From the NCBI GenBank assembly GCA_024919175.1, contig CP103804.1, positions 186,001 to 250,000 of the forward strand: 64,000 nt of DNA. The letters run 5' to 3'. Origin of the DNA: Clostridioides difficile. Its GTDB lineage: Bacteria; Bacillota; Clostridia; Peptostreptococcales; Peptostreptococcaceae. Position numbers and translations under genes: made by a program. Positions 35,017-43,649 of this stretch are shown here, one piece after another (within the stretch, counting starts at the first letter, position 1; the number at the start of each line of letters is the position of its first letter). Under the pieces are notes generated by a model. The model saw only the letters and a program-made list of their open reading frames with translations, had not been told where the DNA came from and ran no database searches.

Positions 35017-35063
35017 AGAACTATTTCAACTTAGACATTAAAATCTAAGTCAAAATAGTTCTC
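35017..35063 (-). terminator. Terminator of groES-groEL
   Basis: Minus-strand AGAACTATTTTGACTTAGA pairs with TCTAAGTTGAAATAGTTCT with few mismatches, followed by TTTTG. It lies 35 bases after the groEL stop. Confidence 0.85.
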
Positions 35064-35097
35064 TATATTAAAATTTATATTTTTAAATATTTTAAAG

Positions 35098-36726
35098 TTA
35101 CATCATTCCTGGCATTCCGCCACCCATTCCTGGCATTCCTACATCTTCTTTTTCAGGAAGGTCAGCAACAGCAGCTTCAGTAGTTAAGAAAGTACCTGCT
35201 ATTGATGCAGCATTTTGTAGAGCACTTCTACTAACTTTAGTTGGGTCAACTATACCAGCTTCTATCATATTCACATATTTTTCATTTAAAGCATCAAATC
35301 CAGTTTCTGCTTCAGCATTAACAACATTTTGTACAATTACAGCACCTTCAAGACCAGCATTTATAGCTATTTGTCTTAATGGTTCTTCTAATGCTTTTTT
35401 AACTATTTGAGCTCCTAGTTTAACTTCTCCATCTAAACTATCAACTAGTGTTCCTATTGCTGGTATAACGCTAACAAAAGCAGTTCCTCCACCAGCTACT
35501 ATTCCTTCTTCTACAGCAGCTCTAGTTGCATTAAGTGCATCTTCTATTCTTAATTTTCTTTCTTTTAACTCAACCTCTGTAGCAGCTCCAACTTTTACAA
35601 CAGCTACTCCACCAGCAAGCTTAGCTAATCTTTCCATTAATTTTTCTCTATCAAAATCTGAAGTAGTTTGCTCTACTTGATGTTTGATTTGATTTACTCT
35701 ATCTTCTATAGCTTTTTTATCTCCAGAACCATCTACTATTGTAGTGTTTTCTTTAGTTACTTTAACAGAAGAAGCTCTACCTAGCATAGATAAATCAGCT
35801 TCTTTTAAATCATATCCTAATTCCTCTGATATTACTTGACCACCTGTAAGTATAGCTATATCTTGAAGCATCTCTTTTCTTCTATCTCCAAATCCTGGAG
35901 CTTTGACTGCTACTACATCAAATGTTCCTCTTAATTTATTAACAACTAATGTAGATAATGCTTCACCTTCTACATCTTCAGCGATTATTAATAACTTTTT
36001 ACCTTGTTGAACTATTTGTTCAAGAACTGGTAATAGTTCTTGTATGTTAGATATCTTTTTATCAGTAATTAATATATATGGGTCATTTAAAACTGCTTCC
36101 ATCTTGTCTACATCTGTAACCATATACGCAGAAACGAATCCTCTGTCAAATTGCATACCTTCAACAGCATCTAATTCAGTATTCATAGTTTGAGATTCTT
36201 CAACAGTTATAACTCCATCTTTACCTACTATTTCCATAGCCTCTGCTATTAATTTTCCAACTTCTTCATCACCAGCAGATATAGAAGCAACTTGAGATAT
36301 AGCTTCTTGTGTTTCTACTATTCTTGATTGATTTTTTAATTCTTCTACTGCTACTACTACTGCTTTTTGTATTCCTTTTCTTAAAAGTATTGGGTTAGCC
36401 CCTGCTGTTACATTTTTTAAACCTTCTCTGATTATAGCTTGTGCTAAAACTGTAGCAGTTGTAGTACCATCTCCAGCTACATCATTAGTTTTAGTTGCTA
36501 CTTCTTTAACTAATTGAGCACCCATATTTTCAAATCTATCTTCTAATTCTATTTCTTTTGCTATAGTTACACCATCATTAGTTATAAGTGGAGAACCAAA
36601 TTTTTTATCTAATATAACATTTCTTCCTTTAGGTCCTAATGTTACTTTTACTGTATCTGCTAATTTATTTACACCAGCTTCTAAAGCTCTTCTTGTTTCC
36701 TCTGAAAATTTAATTTCTTTAGCCAT
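35098..36726 (-). CDS. groEL: Chaperonin GroEL
   Basis: 60-kDa chaperonin forming the double ring for protein folding. 542 residues with KVTLGPKGRNVILDKKFGSP, the ATP motif NDVAGDGTTTATVLAQ, and the conserved AAVEEGIVAGGGTAF. The C-terminus ends with the GGM-type tail (MPGMGGGMPGMM). It follows groES by 32 bases and a CIRCE operator controls the pair. Confidence 0.99.
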   Translation of the reverse strand: MAKEIKFSEETRRALEAGVNKLADTVKVTLGPKGRNVILDKKFGSPLITNDGVTIAKEIELEDRFENMGAQLVKEVATKTNDVAGDGTTTATVLAQAIIREGLKNVTAGANPILLRKGIQKAVVVAVEELKNQSRIVETQEAISQVASISAGDEEVGKLIAEAMEIVGKDGVITVEESQTMNTELDAVEGMQFDRGFVSAYMVTDVDKMEAVLNDPYILITDKKISNIQELLPVLEQIVQQGKKLLIIAEDVEGEALSTLVVNKLRGTFDVVAVKAPGFGDRRKEMLQDIAILTGGQVISEELGYDLKEADLSMLGRASSVKVTKENTTIVDGSGDKKAIEDRVNQIKHQVEQTTSDFDREKLMERLAKLAGGVAVVKVGAATEVELKERKLRIEDALNATRAAVEEGIVAGGGTAFVSVIPAIGTLVDSLDGEVKLGAQIVKKALEEPLRQIAINAGLEGAVIVQNVVNAEAETGFDALNEKYVNMIEAGIVDPTKVSRSALQNAASIAGTFLTTEAAVADLPEKEDVGMPGMGGGMPGMM

Positions 36727-36758
36727 CTTAAACCCCTCCTAATAAATTTATTCTATAT

Positions 36759-37043
36759 TTATTCAATAACAGCTAATACATCACTTTGTCTTAGTATTGT
36801 ATATTCTTGCCCTTCTATTTTAACTTCTGTTCCAGAATATTTTTGGAATATAACTTTATCTCCAACTGTCAATTCCATCTTTATTTCTTTTCCTTCAACT
36901 ATTCCACCTGGTCCAACTTCTACAACTTCAGCTATTTGAGGTTGCTCTTTAGCTGCTCCTGGTAAAACTATTCCACTTGCAGTCTTTTCTTCTGCTTCTA
37001 CTTTTTTAATTACTACTCTGTCAGCTAATGGTCTTATTTTCAT
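36759..37043 (-). CDS. groES: Co-chaperonin GroES
   Basis: 94-residue cap of the GroEL cage. It begins MKIRPLADRVVIKKVEAEEKTASGIVLPGAAKEQPQ, including the mobile loop that contacts GroEL, and contains VGDKVIFQKYSGTEV. First gene of the operon, with a GGAGG site. Confidence 0.99.
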   Translation of the reverse strand: MKIRPLADRVVIKKVEAEEKTASGIVLPGAAKEQPQIAEVVEVGPGGIVEGKEIKMELTVGDKVIFQKYSGTEVKIEGQEYTILRQSDVLAVIE

Positions 37044-37166
37044 TATTCACGCCTCCTAAAATATTAAGTATAGACTAGTTTGCCTATGTTTTTAGTTATT
37101 TTTTTTTAGTTATTTTTAAATTAATACTACTTTTATATGTAGATTTATATATATACTTTTTATTTA

Positions 37167-37193
37167 TTATCACTCTATCTACTAGAGTGCTAA
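37167..37193. promoter_or_regulatory. CIRCE operator (HrcA site) of groES-groEL
   Basis: Minus-strand TTAGCACTC, nine bases, GAGTGATAA: the CIRCE consensus TTAGCACTC-N9-GAGTGCTAA with a single mismatch. HrcA binds it and represses groESL until heat shock. Confidence 0.95.
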
Positions 37194-37201
37194 CAATTAT
37201 T

Positions 37202-37230
37202 ATAATATACCAATCACACATAATTTTCAA
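37202..37230 (-). promoter_or_regulatory. Sigma-A promoter of groES-groEL
   Basis: Minus-strand TTGAAA (37230-37225), 17-base spacer, TATTAT (37207-37202). CIRCE begins eight bases downstream, covering the start site. Confidence 0.8.
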
Positions 37231-37249
37231 TACCTTTTTTAATAATTTT

Positions 37250-38740
37250 TTATAATATTGGTGAAAATAATCTGGCTACAGATTCTTTAATTTTTTGTAC
37301 AATGTTTCTGTTCATGAATACCTCTAGATTAAGCTCTTCACAATGACTTAAATCTTCAAAGAAATCATCTGTCATTACCTTAATAACATCTTCATCATAA
37401 ATAAAAGCATTTACTTCAAAGTTAAGCATAAAACTTCTTAAGTCCATATTTGCTGTACCTGCAGAAGCAATTTTATCATCTATTATTACGACTTTGGAAT
37501 GTATAAATCCTTTTTTATACAAATAAACTTTACCACCTGCTCTTAATATTTCTTCAAAATATGAATAAGATGCTATATTAACTATTTTGTGGTCTGCAAT
37601 TTTAGGAAATATTATTCTTACATCTACACCACTAAGTGCAGCACTTTTTATAGCTTTCAACAGACTCTCATCTGGAATAAAGTATGGAGTTTCTATATAA
37701 ACATTTTGTTTGGCTTGACATATGGCAGAAAAATAAGCATAATGAATGTCTTCCCAATCACTGTCTGGTCCACTAGCTACCACTTGTATCATACTTTCAC
37801 CTACATTTCCGACACTTGGAAAGTAATTTTTAGTAACTAGAACCTCTTTTGTTGTATAATACCAATCAATCAAAAATGTCATTTGAAGCATATATACAGA
37901 AATTCCTTTAATTCTAATATGAGTATCTCTCCAATACCCAAACTTCTCATTTCTCCCTAAATATTCATCTCCTATATTTATTCCACCTGTATATCCAATT
38001 ATTCCATCAATAACAACAATTTTTCTATGATTCCTATAGTTTAACTTTCCTCCTATTATAGGGAATTTTGTAGGTAAAAAAGCTGCTATTTCTATACCTA
38101 CTTCTCTCATTTCTCGGAAAAATTTTCTATTAAACCAAAATCTCCAACACCCTACATCATCATATAAAATTCTTATTTTAATACCTTCCTTAGCTTTTTT
38201 TATAAGCTCTTCTTTTAACACCCTACCTATTTCACTGTCTTTTATTATAAAGTACTCTAAATGAATATGGTCTTTAGCTTCTCTTATATCTTCTATAAGT
38301 CTCTTAAATTTTTCATTTCCATCTACAAAAACATCAACTTTATTGTTTTTAGTAAATGGAAACATCCCAGTCTTTAGTAGCATACTTATAACTCTTTTTC
38401 TATAACTACCATCTTCTTCATCTCTCAAAAGCTTATTTTGCCTTATAGATTCTTTTTCTAGTTCAACAATTTCTGTTATCTTTTCTAATGTATCAAAGAG
38501 TTTCTTTTCTTTTATATTATTAGCTAGTTTTTGAGTTTTAAATAATTTTCGTTTTCTAATATTTCTACCTGAAATAGCATATATAATTAACCCTATACCT
38601 GGAAATATGATAAACATCAACAACCAAGACATAGTTTTTGCAGGATCTCTATTTTCAAGTAATATAATTACAGAAATTATGGCTCCAGCTAGATATGATA
38701 TAATTAAATAGAACAGAAATATTGTGCCTATCACTCCCAT
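37250..38740 (-). CDS. cls: Cardiolipin synthase
   Basis: Membrane enzyme that joins two phosphatidylglycerols to cardiolipin. 496 residues: two N-terminal membrane helices (about 4-24 and 33-53; the latter MSWLLMFIIFPGIGLIIYAI), then two phospholipase-D HKD motifs, NHRKIVVIDGIIGYTGG near residue 237 and IHSKVVIIDDKIASAGTAN near residue 415. Length and layout match Cls of Bacillota. It follows the glycosylase gene by 19 bases, probably in one transcript. Confidence 0.96.
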   Translation of the reverse strand: MGVIGTIFLFYLIISYLAGAIISVIILLENRDPAKTMSWLLMFIIFPGIGLIIYAISGRNIRKRKLFKTQKLANNIKEKKLFDTLEKITEIVELEKESIRQNKLLRDEEDGSYRKRVISMLLKTGMFPFTKNNKVDVFVDGNEKFKRLIEDIREAKDHIHLEYFIIKDSEIGRVLKEELIKKAKEGIKIRILYDDVGCWRFWFNRKFFREMREVGIEIAAFLPTKFPIIGGKLNYRNHRKIVVIDGIIGYTGGINIGDEYLGRNEKFGYWRDTHIRIKGISVYMLQMTFLIDWYYTTKEVLVTKNYFPSVGNVGESMIQVVASGPDSDWEDIHYAYFSAICQAKQNVYIETPYFIPDESLLKAIKSAALSGVDVRIIFPKIADHKIVNIASYSYFEEILRAGGKVYLYKKGFIHSKVVIIDDKIASAGTANMDLRSFMLNFEVNAFIYDEDVIKVMTDDFFEDLSHCEELNLEVFMNRNIVQKIKESVARLFSPIL

Positions 38741-38759
38741 AATTCCTTCCCCCTTAAGT

Positions 38760-39635
38760 CTACTTTCCTATACCAAGCTCTCTTGCATAGTAAAATAGAT
38801 ATTGTTGTGCAAATCCAGACATCTCTCCAAATTTATCAATCCCATAAGTTCTCATTTTAGGTAAACTCATATCTTCATTTATGTAGAACTCTTGCATAAC
38901 TCTCTTAACCCATACATCGACTGGAAAAGAATCATATTTTTGCATGCCAAATAATGCAATACAATCACATACTTTTGGACCTACTCCATTAAATTTTAAA
39001 AGTTCTTTTCTACAATCATCTGTACTTAGACTTACATATTCAGATACCTTATCATTATTTTCTATAACTGCCTGTGTAGTACTCTTTATGTACTTGTCTC
39101 TAAAACCTGTTTGACAGGCTCTTATTTCTTCTTGTGAGGCTTTATTTAACTCTTCTGGTGTTGGAAATGCATAGTATTCTTTACCTTCATACTCACCTAT
39201 GTATTTACCAAAACTTTTTGATAGGTTTTCTATAGCTCTTTGTATCATAGGAATTCTATTATTAGAAGAAATTATGAATGATATAAGCATTTCCCATCCA
39301 TCTTGTCTCAATATTCTTATTCCCCATCCAAATTCAGTAGCTTTATTTAAATATTCATCCATACTTTTTAGATTGTTTTTTATTTTTGTATAATCAGTCC
39401 CTAAATCAAAGTAATTATACCAAATACTATTAAACTCCTCTAAATTTGTATTATTTAAATATACTTTATCATCTTCTTTTTTTACATTTAATATTCTACC
39501 TTTTGCAACGCCTGTATAGGAGCCATCTTCTTGCTTATGCCATCTAAAACACTGACCACACTCAAATATATGTTTTGGATCAAAATCTGTTACTCCTTCT
39601 AGTATAACTACATTACTCTTTTCATAAACATTCAT
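38760..39635 (-). CDS. 8-oxoguanine DNA glycosylase (OGG1-like)
   Basis: Base-excision repair enzyme removing 8-oxoguanine. 291 residues from the ATG at 39635, which has an AAGGAG site; a TTG six bases upstream is less likely. The N-terminal OGG domain (FECGQCFRWHKQEDGSYTGVA) is followed by the HhH-GPD fold: LLKFNGVGPKVCDCIALFGMQKYDSFPVDVWVKRVM with the catalytic Lys in the hairpin (VGPKVCD) and Asp (PVDVW). Followed closely by cls. Confidence 0.92.
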   Translation of the reverse strand: MNVYEKSNVVILEGVTDFDPKHIFECGQCFRWHKQEDGSYTGVAKGRILNVKKEDDKVYLNNTNLEEFNSIWYNYFDLGTDYTKIKNNLKSMDEYLNKATEFGWGIRILRQDGWEMLISFIISSNNRIPMIQRAIENLSKSFGKYIGEYEGKEYYAFPTPEELNKASQEEIRACQTGFRDKYIKSTTQAVIENNDKVSEYVSLSTDDCRKELLKFNGVGPKVCDCIALFGMQKYDSFPVDVWVKRVMQEFYINEDMSLPKMRTYGIDKFGEMSGFAQQYLFYYARELGIGK

Positions 39636-39800
39636 ATACAAAATCTCCTTAATATTTATATTTTTATTTTATTTATCTGCTTAAATACTTAACTGTGATA
39701 TGTGCATTTTTCTTATTTTAACACAAAGATAAGTAATTTCAAAATTTATAATGTTATTATTATGTAAAATAATATTTTACTTTAAATTTTCACTATAAAT

Positions 39801-39856
39801 AAAAAATGAACTCCAATAAGCTTATACCCATCTAAGCTTATTGGAATTCATTTTTT
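39801..39856 (-). terminator. Terminator of the YeiH-type gene
   Basis: Minus-strand AATGAATTCCAATAAGCTTA pairs with TAAGCTTATTGGAGTTCATT around an eight-base loop, followed by TTTTTTATT. The stem is nearly perfect over about 20 bp. Confidence 0.88.
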
Positions 39857-39928
39857 ATTTATATTATCAGTTATTAACAACATATTATTTTGATTAAGTA
39901 AATTGATATTATAATCAATACTTTTATC

Positions 39929-40960
39929 CTATATAAATATCTTTATCAAAACTATCGCTGACACAACTTGTATTGTTCCCACAAATAAACCATATAAAGA
40001 AACTGCTTTACCTTGTTTTACTAAGTCTTTTACATTAACTTTTAATCCAATTGCTGCTAGTGCTATTATTTCAAATTTATTACTTATTTCTTTGCACAAT
40101 ACAGATACCTCTTTTGGTATGATATTAATTGAAAAAAGTGCACAAGTTATGAAAAAACCAATTACATACCATGGTATATTTATTTTTTTCTTTTTTATTT
40201 CATCTTTTTCTTCTTCAATAATTTCACTGTTAGACTTATTTTTCAAATGTCCAAATACTAAAACAACTACAACTAAGAATATTACTCTCACTATTTTAAA
40301 AATAGTTGCTAAGTCCTTTACATTTTCCCCAACTATAGCTCCACTTGCTACAACTTGCCCAATTGATTGTAATGTTCCACCTATCATTGCTGATGTTTTT
40401 ACAAGTTCATGGCTATATAAGAATTGAGATATTATTGGAAGTAAAAACATAAGAAATATACCAGTAACATTTACAATAGTTATTGCTATTCCTTTTTCTT
40501 TGTCTGTAGCATTAACTACTGGAACTGTTGCTGCTATAGCAGAAGAACCACATACTGCATTTCCACTTGCCATAAGAAATCTAAAGTTTTCACCAAAACC
40601 TAGCTTTTTCCCTATATAAAGTGCTGATACTATTGTTATTGTCATTTGTAATATTATAAACAATATACCTGAAATCTTTAAGTCTATTAAAGTAGAGATA
40701 CTAAGTGTTGCTCCTAATAATACTATTGAATATGATAGCAAATCTGTTTCTGAAAATTTATAACCCTTTTGAAATACTTTCTGATTTAAAAATAAATTTC
40801 CTACAAACATACCTAAAAATATAGAGATTGATGCTGCTCCTACCTTAGGTATCAATGTTGAAATAAATATACTAATATAACCTACTAATACTGATACAAA
40901 CAATCCAGGTAATATTTCTTTTATATTTTTTAATTTAAAACTACTTTTATTCTCTAACAT
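39929..40960 (-). CDS. YeiH-family (UPF0324) putative sulfate exporter
   Basis: Integral membrane protein of the putative sulfate exporter family. 343 residues from the ATG at 40960 (the upstream TTG lacks a good site). About ten membrane segments; family marks are ILPGLFVSVLVGYISIFIS, VLLGATLSISTLIDL, MASGNAVCGSSAIAATVPV and the C-terminal ALAAIGLKVNVKDLVKQG. It is divergent from a LysR regulator, as yeiH and yeiE are in enterobacteria. The substrate is not established by sequence. Confidence 0.9.
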   Translation of the reverse strand: MLENKSSFKLKNIKEILPGLFVSVLVGYISIFISTLIPKVGAASISIFLGMFVGNLFLNQKVFQKGYKFSETDLLSYSIVLLGATLSISTLIDLKISGILFIILQMTITIVSALYIGKKLGFGENFRFLMASGNAVCGSSAIAATVPVVNATDKEKGIAITIVNVTGIFLMFLLPIISQFLYSHELVKTSAMIGGTLQSIGQVVASGAIVGENVKDLATIFKIVRVIFLVVVVLVFGHLKNKSNSEIIEEEKDEIKKKKINIPWYVIGFFITCALFSINIIPKEVSVLCKEISNKFEIIALAAIGLKVNVKDLVKQGKAVSLYGLFVGTIQVVSAIVLIKIFI

Positions 40961-41008
40961 AATATACCTACCTTCCAATTAATATAGTTTTCTTTACAAT
41001 AATAGTAT

Positions 41009-41093
41009 ATAATTGTAATAACCATAAGTAAAATAAATATATAATATCATAATGATTAATATTTTTAATGGTTAATGTATATATTACAATTAT
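41009..41093. promoter_or_regulatory. Distant inverted repeat between the YeiH-type and lysR-type genes
   Basis: ATAATTGTAATA (41009-41020) and TATTACAATTAT (41082-41093) are perfect inverted copies 61 bases apart in the 190-bp divergent region. LysR-type tetramers often bind two sites this far apart. TTAATGGTTAATG-like direct repeats lie between. Confidence 0.5.
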
Positions 41094-41150
41094 CTGTAAG
41101 TAACTGATAAAAAATACAAAAATTTTGTTATGTAAAGGAGATATAAAAAA

Positions 41151-42041
41151 TTGTTTGAAGAATTAAAAACGTTTGTGGCTGTTGTTGAATATAAAAACTT
41201 CACCAAAGCTGGTGAATATCTGAATTTATCACAACCAAGTGTAAGTAAGCATATTAAAAACTTAGAAAATTACTTTAAGGTTGTACTTATAAATAGGTCT
41301 ATTAAACAGAAAACTATTTTTATCACAGAAAGTGGACAAATATTATATAAAAGAGCCAAGGAAATACTAAATCTTTTAAGTGTTACATATCATGATGTAA
41401 ATCAGGTTTCAGATGCTATAACTGGACGTTTAAAGATTGGCGCAAGTTTAACTATTGGAGAATATATTCTTCCTAATTTCCTTGCACTATTTTCTCAAAA
41501 GTATCCTGACATAGATGTAGAAATTTTCATAGAAAATACATCCATTGTGTCTTCTCATGTTAAGGATTATATTTTAGATATTGGACTTATTGAGGGAACT
41601 TGTTCTTCACCATCATTTATGCAAGAATATTTTTTTGAAGATAAAATGGTTTTAGCACTTCCATATAATAGTCCTTTATTAAAAGATTTTAGTTTTGATA
41701 AGCTTCAAAATCAGAGATGGATAGTCAGGGAAGATGGTTCTGGAACTAGAGATTATTTAGATATGTTTTTAAGTGTTAAGGAAATTATCCCGAAAAGTAT
41801 GATGGTCTTTGGAAGCAACTATGCTGTCAAAGAATCAGTTAGAAATAATCTAGGGATTACAATAGTATCTAATCTAGTAACAAGCCTACCTGTTTTAAAT
41901 AACGAACTGTCTGTCATAGAACTTGGAAGCAACTATAATAGACATTTTTCATATATCTTTCCAAAAGATATAACTTTATCGAAAGCGGCAAGTATTTTCA
42001 TTGAAGAATTAAAAATATTTAGTAATTTAAATAACATATAA
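41151..42041 (+). CDS. LysR-family transcriptional regulator
   Basis: 296 residues. N-terminal winged helix FVAVVEYKNFTKAGEYLNLSQPSVSKHIKNLE is a textbook LysR DNA-binding domain; the C-terminal part (about 90-290) is the periplasmic-binding-like effector domain (GRLKIGASLTIGEYILP). The start is TTG with an AAAGGAG site ten bases upstream; the first Met would fall inside the fold. The divergent partner is the YeiH-type exporter. CysL/YeiE-type regulators respond to sulfur or nitrogen metabolites, so a similar link is possible. Confidence 0.93.
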   Translation: MFEELKTFVAVVEYKNFTKAGEYLNLSQPSVSKHIKNLENYFKVVLINRSIKQKTIFITESGQILYKRAKEILNLLSVTYHDVNQVSDAITGRLKIGASLTIGEYILPNFLALFSQKYPDIDVEIFIENTSIVSSHVKDYILDIGLIEGTCSSPSFMQEYFFEDKMVLALPYNSPLLKDFSFDKLQNQRWIVREDGSGTRDYLDMFLSVKEIIPKSMMVFGSNYAVKESVRNNLGITIVSNLVTSLPVLNNELSVIELGSNYNRHFSYIFPKDITLSKAASIFIEELKIFSNLNNI

Positions 42042-42141
42042 GTTTAAATAATACATAAATTTAATAGAATTTAAAACCAACAATAAGTATAAATTTTTTG
42101 AGAATGTTTATAGGTTTGTGTAAATATATTCTTTCTTACTC

Positions 42142-42180
42142 AATATTACTGGAAATTTCTGATTCCAGTAATATTTTTAT
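42142..42180 (+). terminator. Terminator of the lysR-type gene
   Basis: AATATTACTGGAA pairs with TTCCAGTAATATT around an eight-base loop, followed by TTTATT. Confidence 0.88.
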
Positions 42181-42299
42181 TCTCAAAATATCAAGTAAAT
42201 AATTATTTACATATTTTTTATTTCTTTCCTATTCATATTTAATTATTATTTAAATAAATTTTTAATAAGTAACTGAATAGTATTTTCAATCATGTAACA

Positions 42300-43034
42300 T
42301 TATTCAATAACTATATTTTTTAATGTTTCAATTATATTTTTTTTATATAATCCACCATGACTAAAAATTATTTCCTCTATATCATAGTTACTCAATTTTT
42401 TAATGGCTTTTGTCAATTCTTTATTATCACTATACATTACATCCACTGGTCTGAGTATACCATCTTTTATCTCTAATAAATCTCCAGCAACAAGTACTTT
42501 AGATTTTTTTAAATAAAGACAGATATGACCTCTAGTATGACCGCCTGTGTGTATAACCTCTATCTCTTCGCTTAAATTTAAAACATCATGATTGTTTAAA
42601 GATATATCTACTACAGTATATGATGACTTAAATCCAAGTTTCATAGCATTTAGCATGTTAAGCATTTTGTCATTAAGACTATCTATCATTTGTTCTAACA
42701 TGTAAAGTTTAAATGGGGTTTCCTCCCCTGTTATATAGCTAACTTCACTTTTATATGCATATACCTTTATATCATTTTCAGATTTTTCTCTTAAATATTT
42801 TATATTTCCTATATGGTCTATATCATGGTGAGTTATTATTATATTTTTTAATTTATCAAAACTTGTATTACTATTATTGAGAGCATCAATTATTAAATCT
42901 CCTTGACCTGGAAGTCCAGTATCAACAAGAGTTGCCTCATCTTCTGTATAGATTACTGGAATATATATAACTTTGTCTTTACCTAATACACTTGATGTAA
43001 TTTCTAAAATATCTAATCCTTTTTTTAAATTCAT
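42300..43034 (-). CDS. MBL-fold metallo-hydrolase
   Basis: 244 residues from the ATG at 43034 with an AAGGAG site; the longer open frame adds hydrophobic residues without a ribosome binding site. Metal-site motifs: THHDIDHIGN (a HHDxDH variant of HxHxDH common in this family), HTGGHTRGHICLYL, VAGDLLE and IIFSHGG. The fold covers thioesterases, lactonases and other hydrolases; the substrate cannot be said. Monocistronic. Confidence 0.88.
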   Translation of the reverse strand: MNLKKGLDILEITSSVLGKDKVIYIPVIYTEDEATLVDTGLPGQGDLIIDALNNSNTSFDKLKNIIITHHDIDHIGNIKYLREKSENDIKVYAYKSEVSYITGEETPFKLYMLEQMIDSLNDKMLNMLNAMKLGFKSSYTVVDISLNNHDVLNLSEEIEVIHTGGHTRGHICLYLKKSKVLVAGDLLEIKDGILRPVDVMYSDNKELTKAIKKLSNYDIEEIIFSHGGLYKKNIIETLKNIVIE

Positions 43035-43174
43035 AATATTTCTCCTTATAATTATTGAGTTAGAGGTAAATTTAATAAAAAAAATTGAAAAACATAGATT
43101 ACTCTCTAATTGCATTATGTTTATTGAAAACTATTAAAGCCTAGTATATCACTGAAATAGAAGGATTACTCGTC

Positions 43175-43203
43175 TTGATTTTTTTGTTATTTTATGATAT
43201 AGT
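43175..43203 (+). promoter_or_regulatory. Orphan plus-strand promoter
   Basis: TTGATT (43175-43180), 17-base spacer, TATAGT (43198-43203). No gene of normal size follows; an intrinsic terminator lies 115-150 bases downstream on the same strand. Confidence 0.5.
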
Positions 43204-43209
43204 AGTTAA

Positions 43210-43352
43210 TATAAAAACAAGTAATTTCAATGGTTATAGCTATTAAAAATATTTTTCAATGTATCTTTAATATATTATAAGATGGATAGTTCTAAAATTA
43301 AATTAACGTTGAATTTCAAACCGCTCTTAGTCATATTTGAGTGGTTTTTATT
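43210..43352 (+). ncRNA. Candidate small RNA
   Basis: A predicted transcript of about 145 bases between the orphan promoter and an intrinsic terminator (AAACCGCTC at 43318-43326 pairing with GAGTGGTTT at 43339-43347, one wobble, then TTATTTTA). Only a 16-codon hydrophobic frame (starting ATG near 43230) without a ribosome binding site is inside. The terminator has no T run in the other direction, so it belongs to the plus strand, where the nearest gene ends over 1.2 kb upstream behind its own terminator. Predicted only. Confidence 0.45.
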
Positions 43353-43532
43353 TTAGATAAAATATAGTTTCTATTTTAGATAAAACGTGAAAGTGTTATT
43401 AAAAATCAAACATGACATAACAAAAGAAATTTTAATTACTGCATATGTATTAGAATTTTTAATTTTATTTATCATTCTCATGTTATAGCTATGAGTCTTT
43501 CCCTTAAACTTATGTATTCACTATTTAAGTTA

Positions 43533-43585
43533 ACATAAAAAAAGATTCTACAAGCTTTTTTATGACTTTTAGAATCCTTTTTCTA
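43533..43585 (-). terminator. Terminator of the transporter gene
   Basis: Minus-strand GGATTCTA pairs with TAGAATC around a loop containing ATAAAAAAGC, followed by seven T. It lies 65 bases after the stop at 43650. The remaining bases 43353-43532 show nothing recognisable. Confidence 0.75.
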
Positions 43586-43649
43586 TTATAACCTATCCTC
43601 AATAAATAATTATCCCTTTTCCTATTTACTATTCAATTAAAAAATTTAT

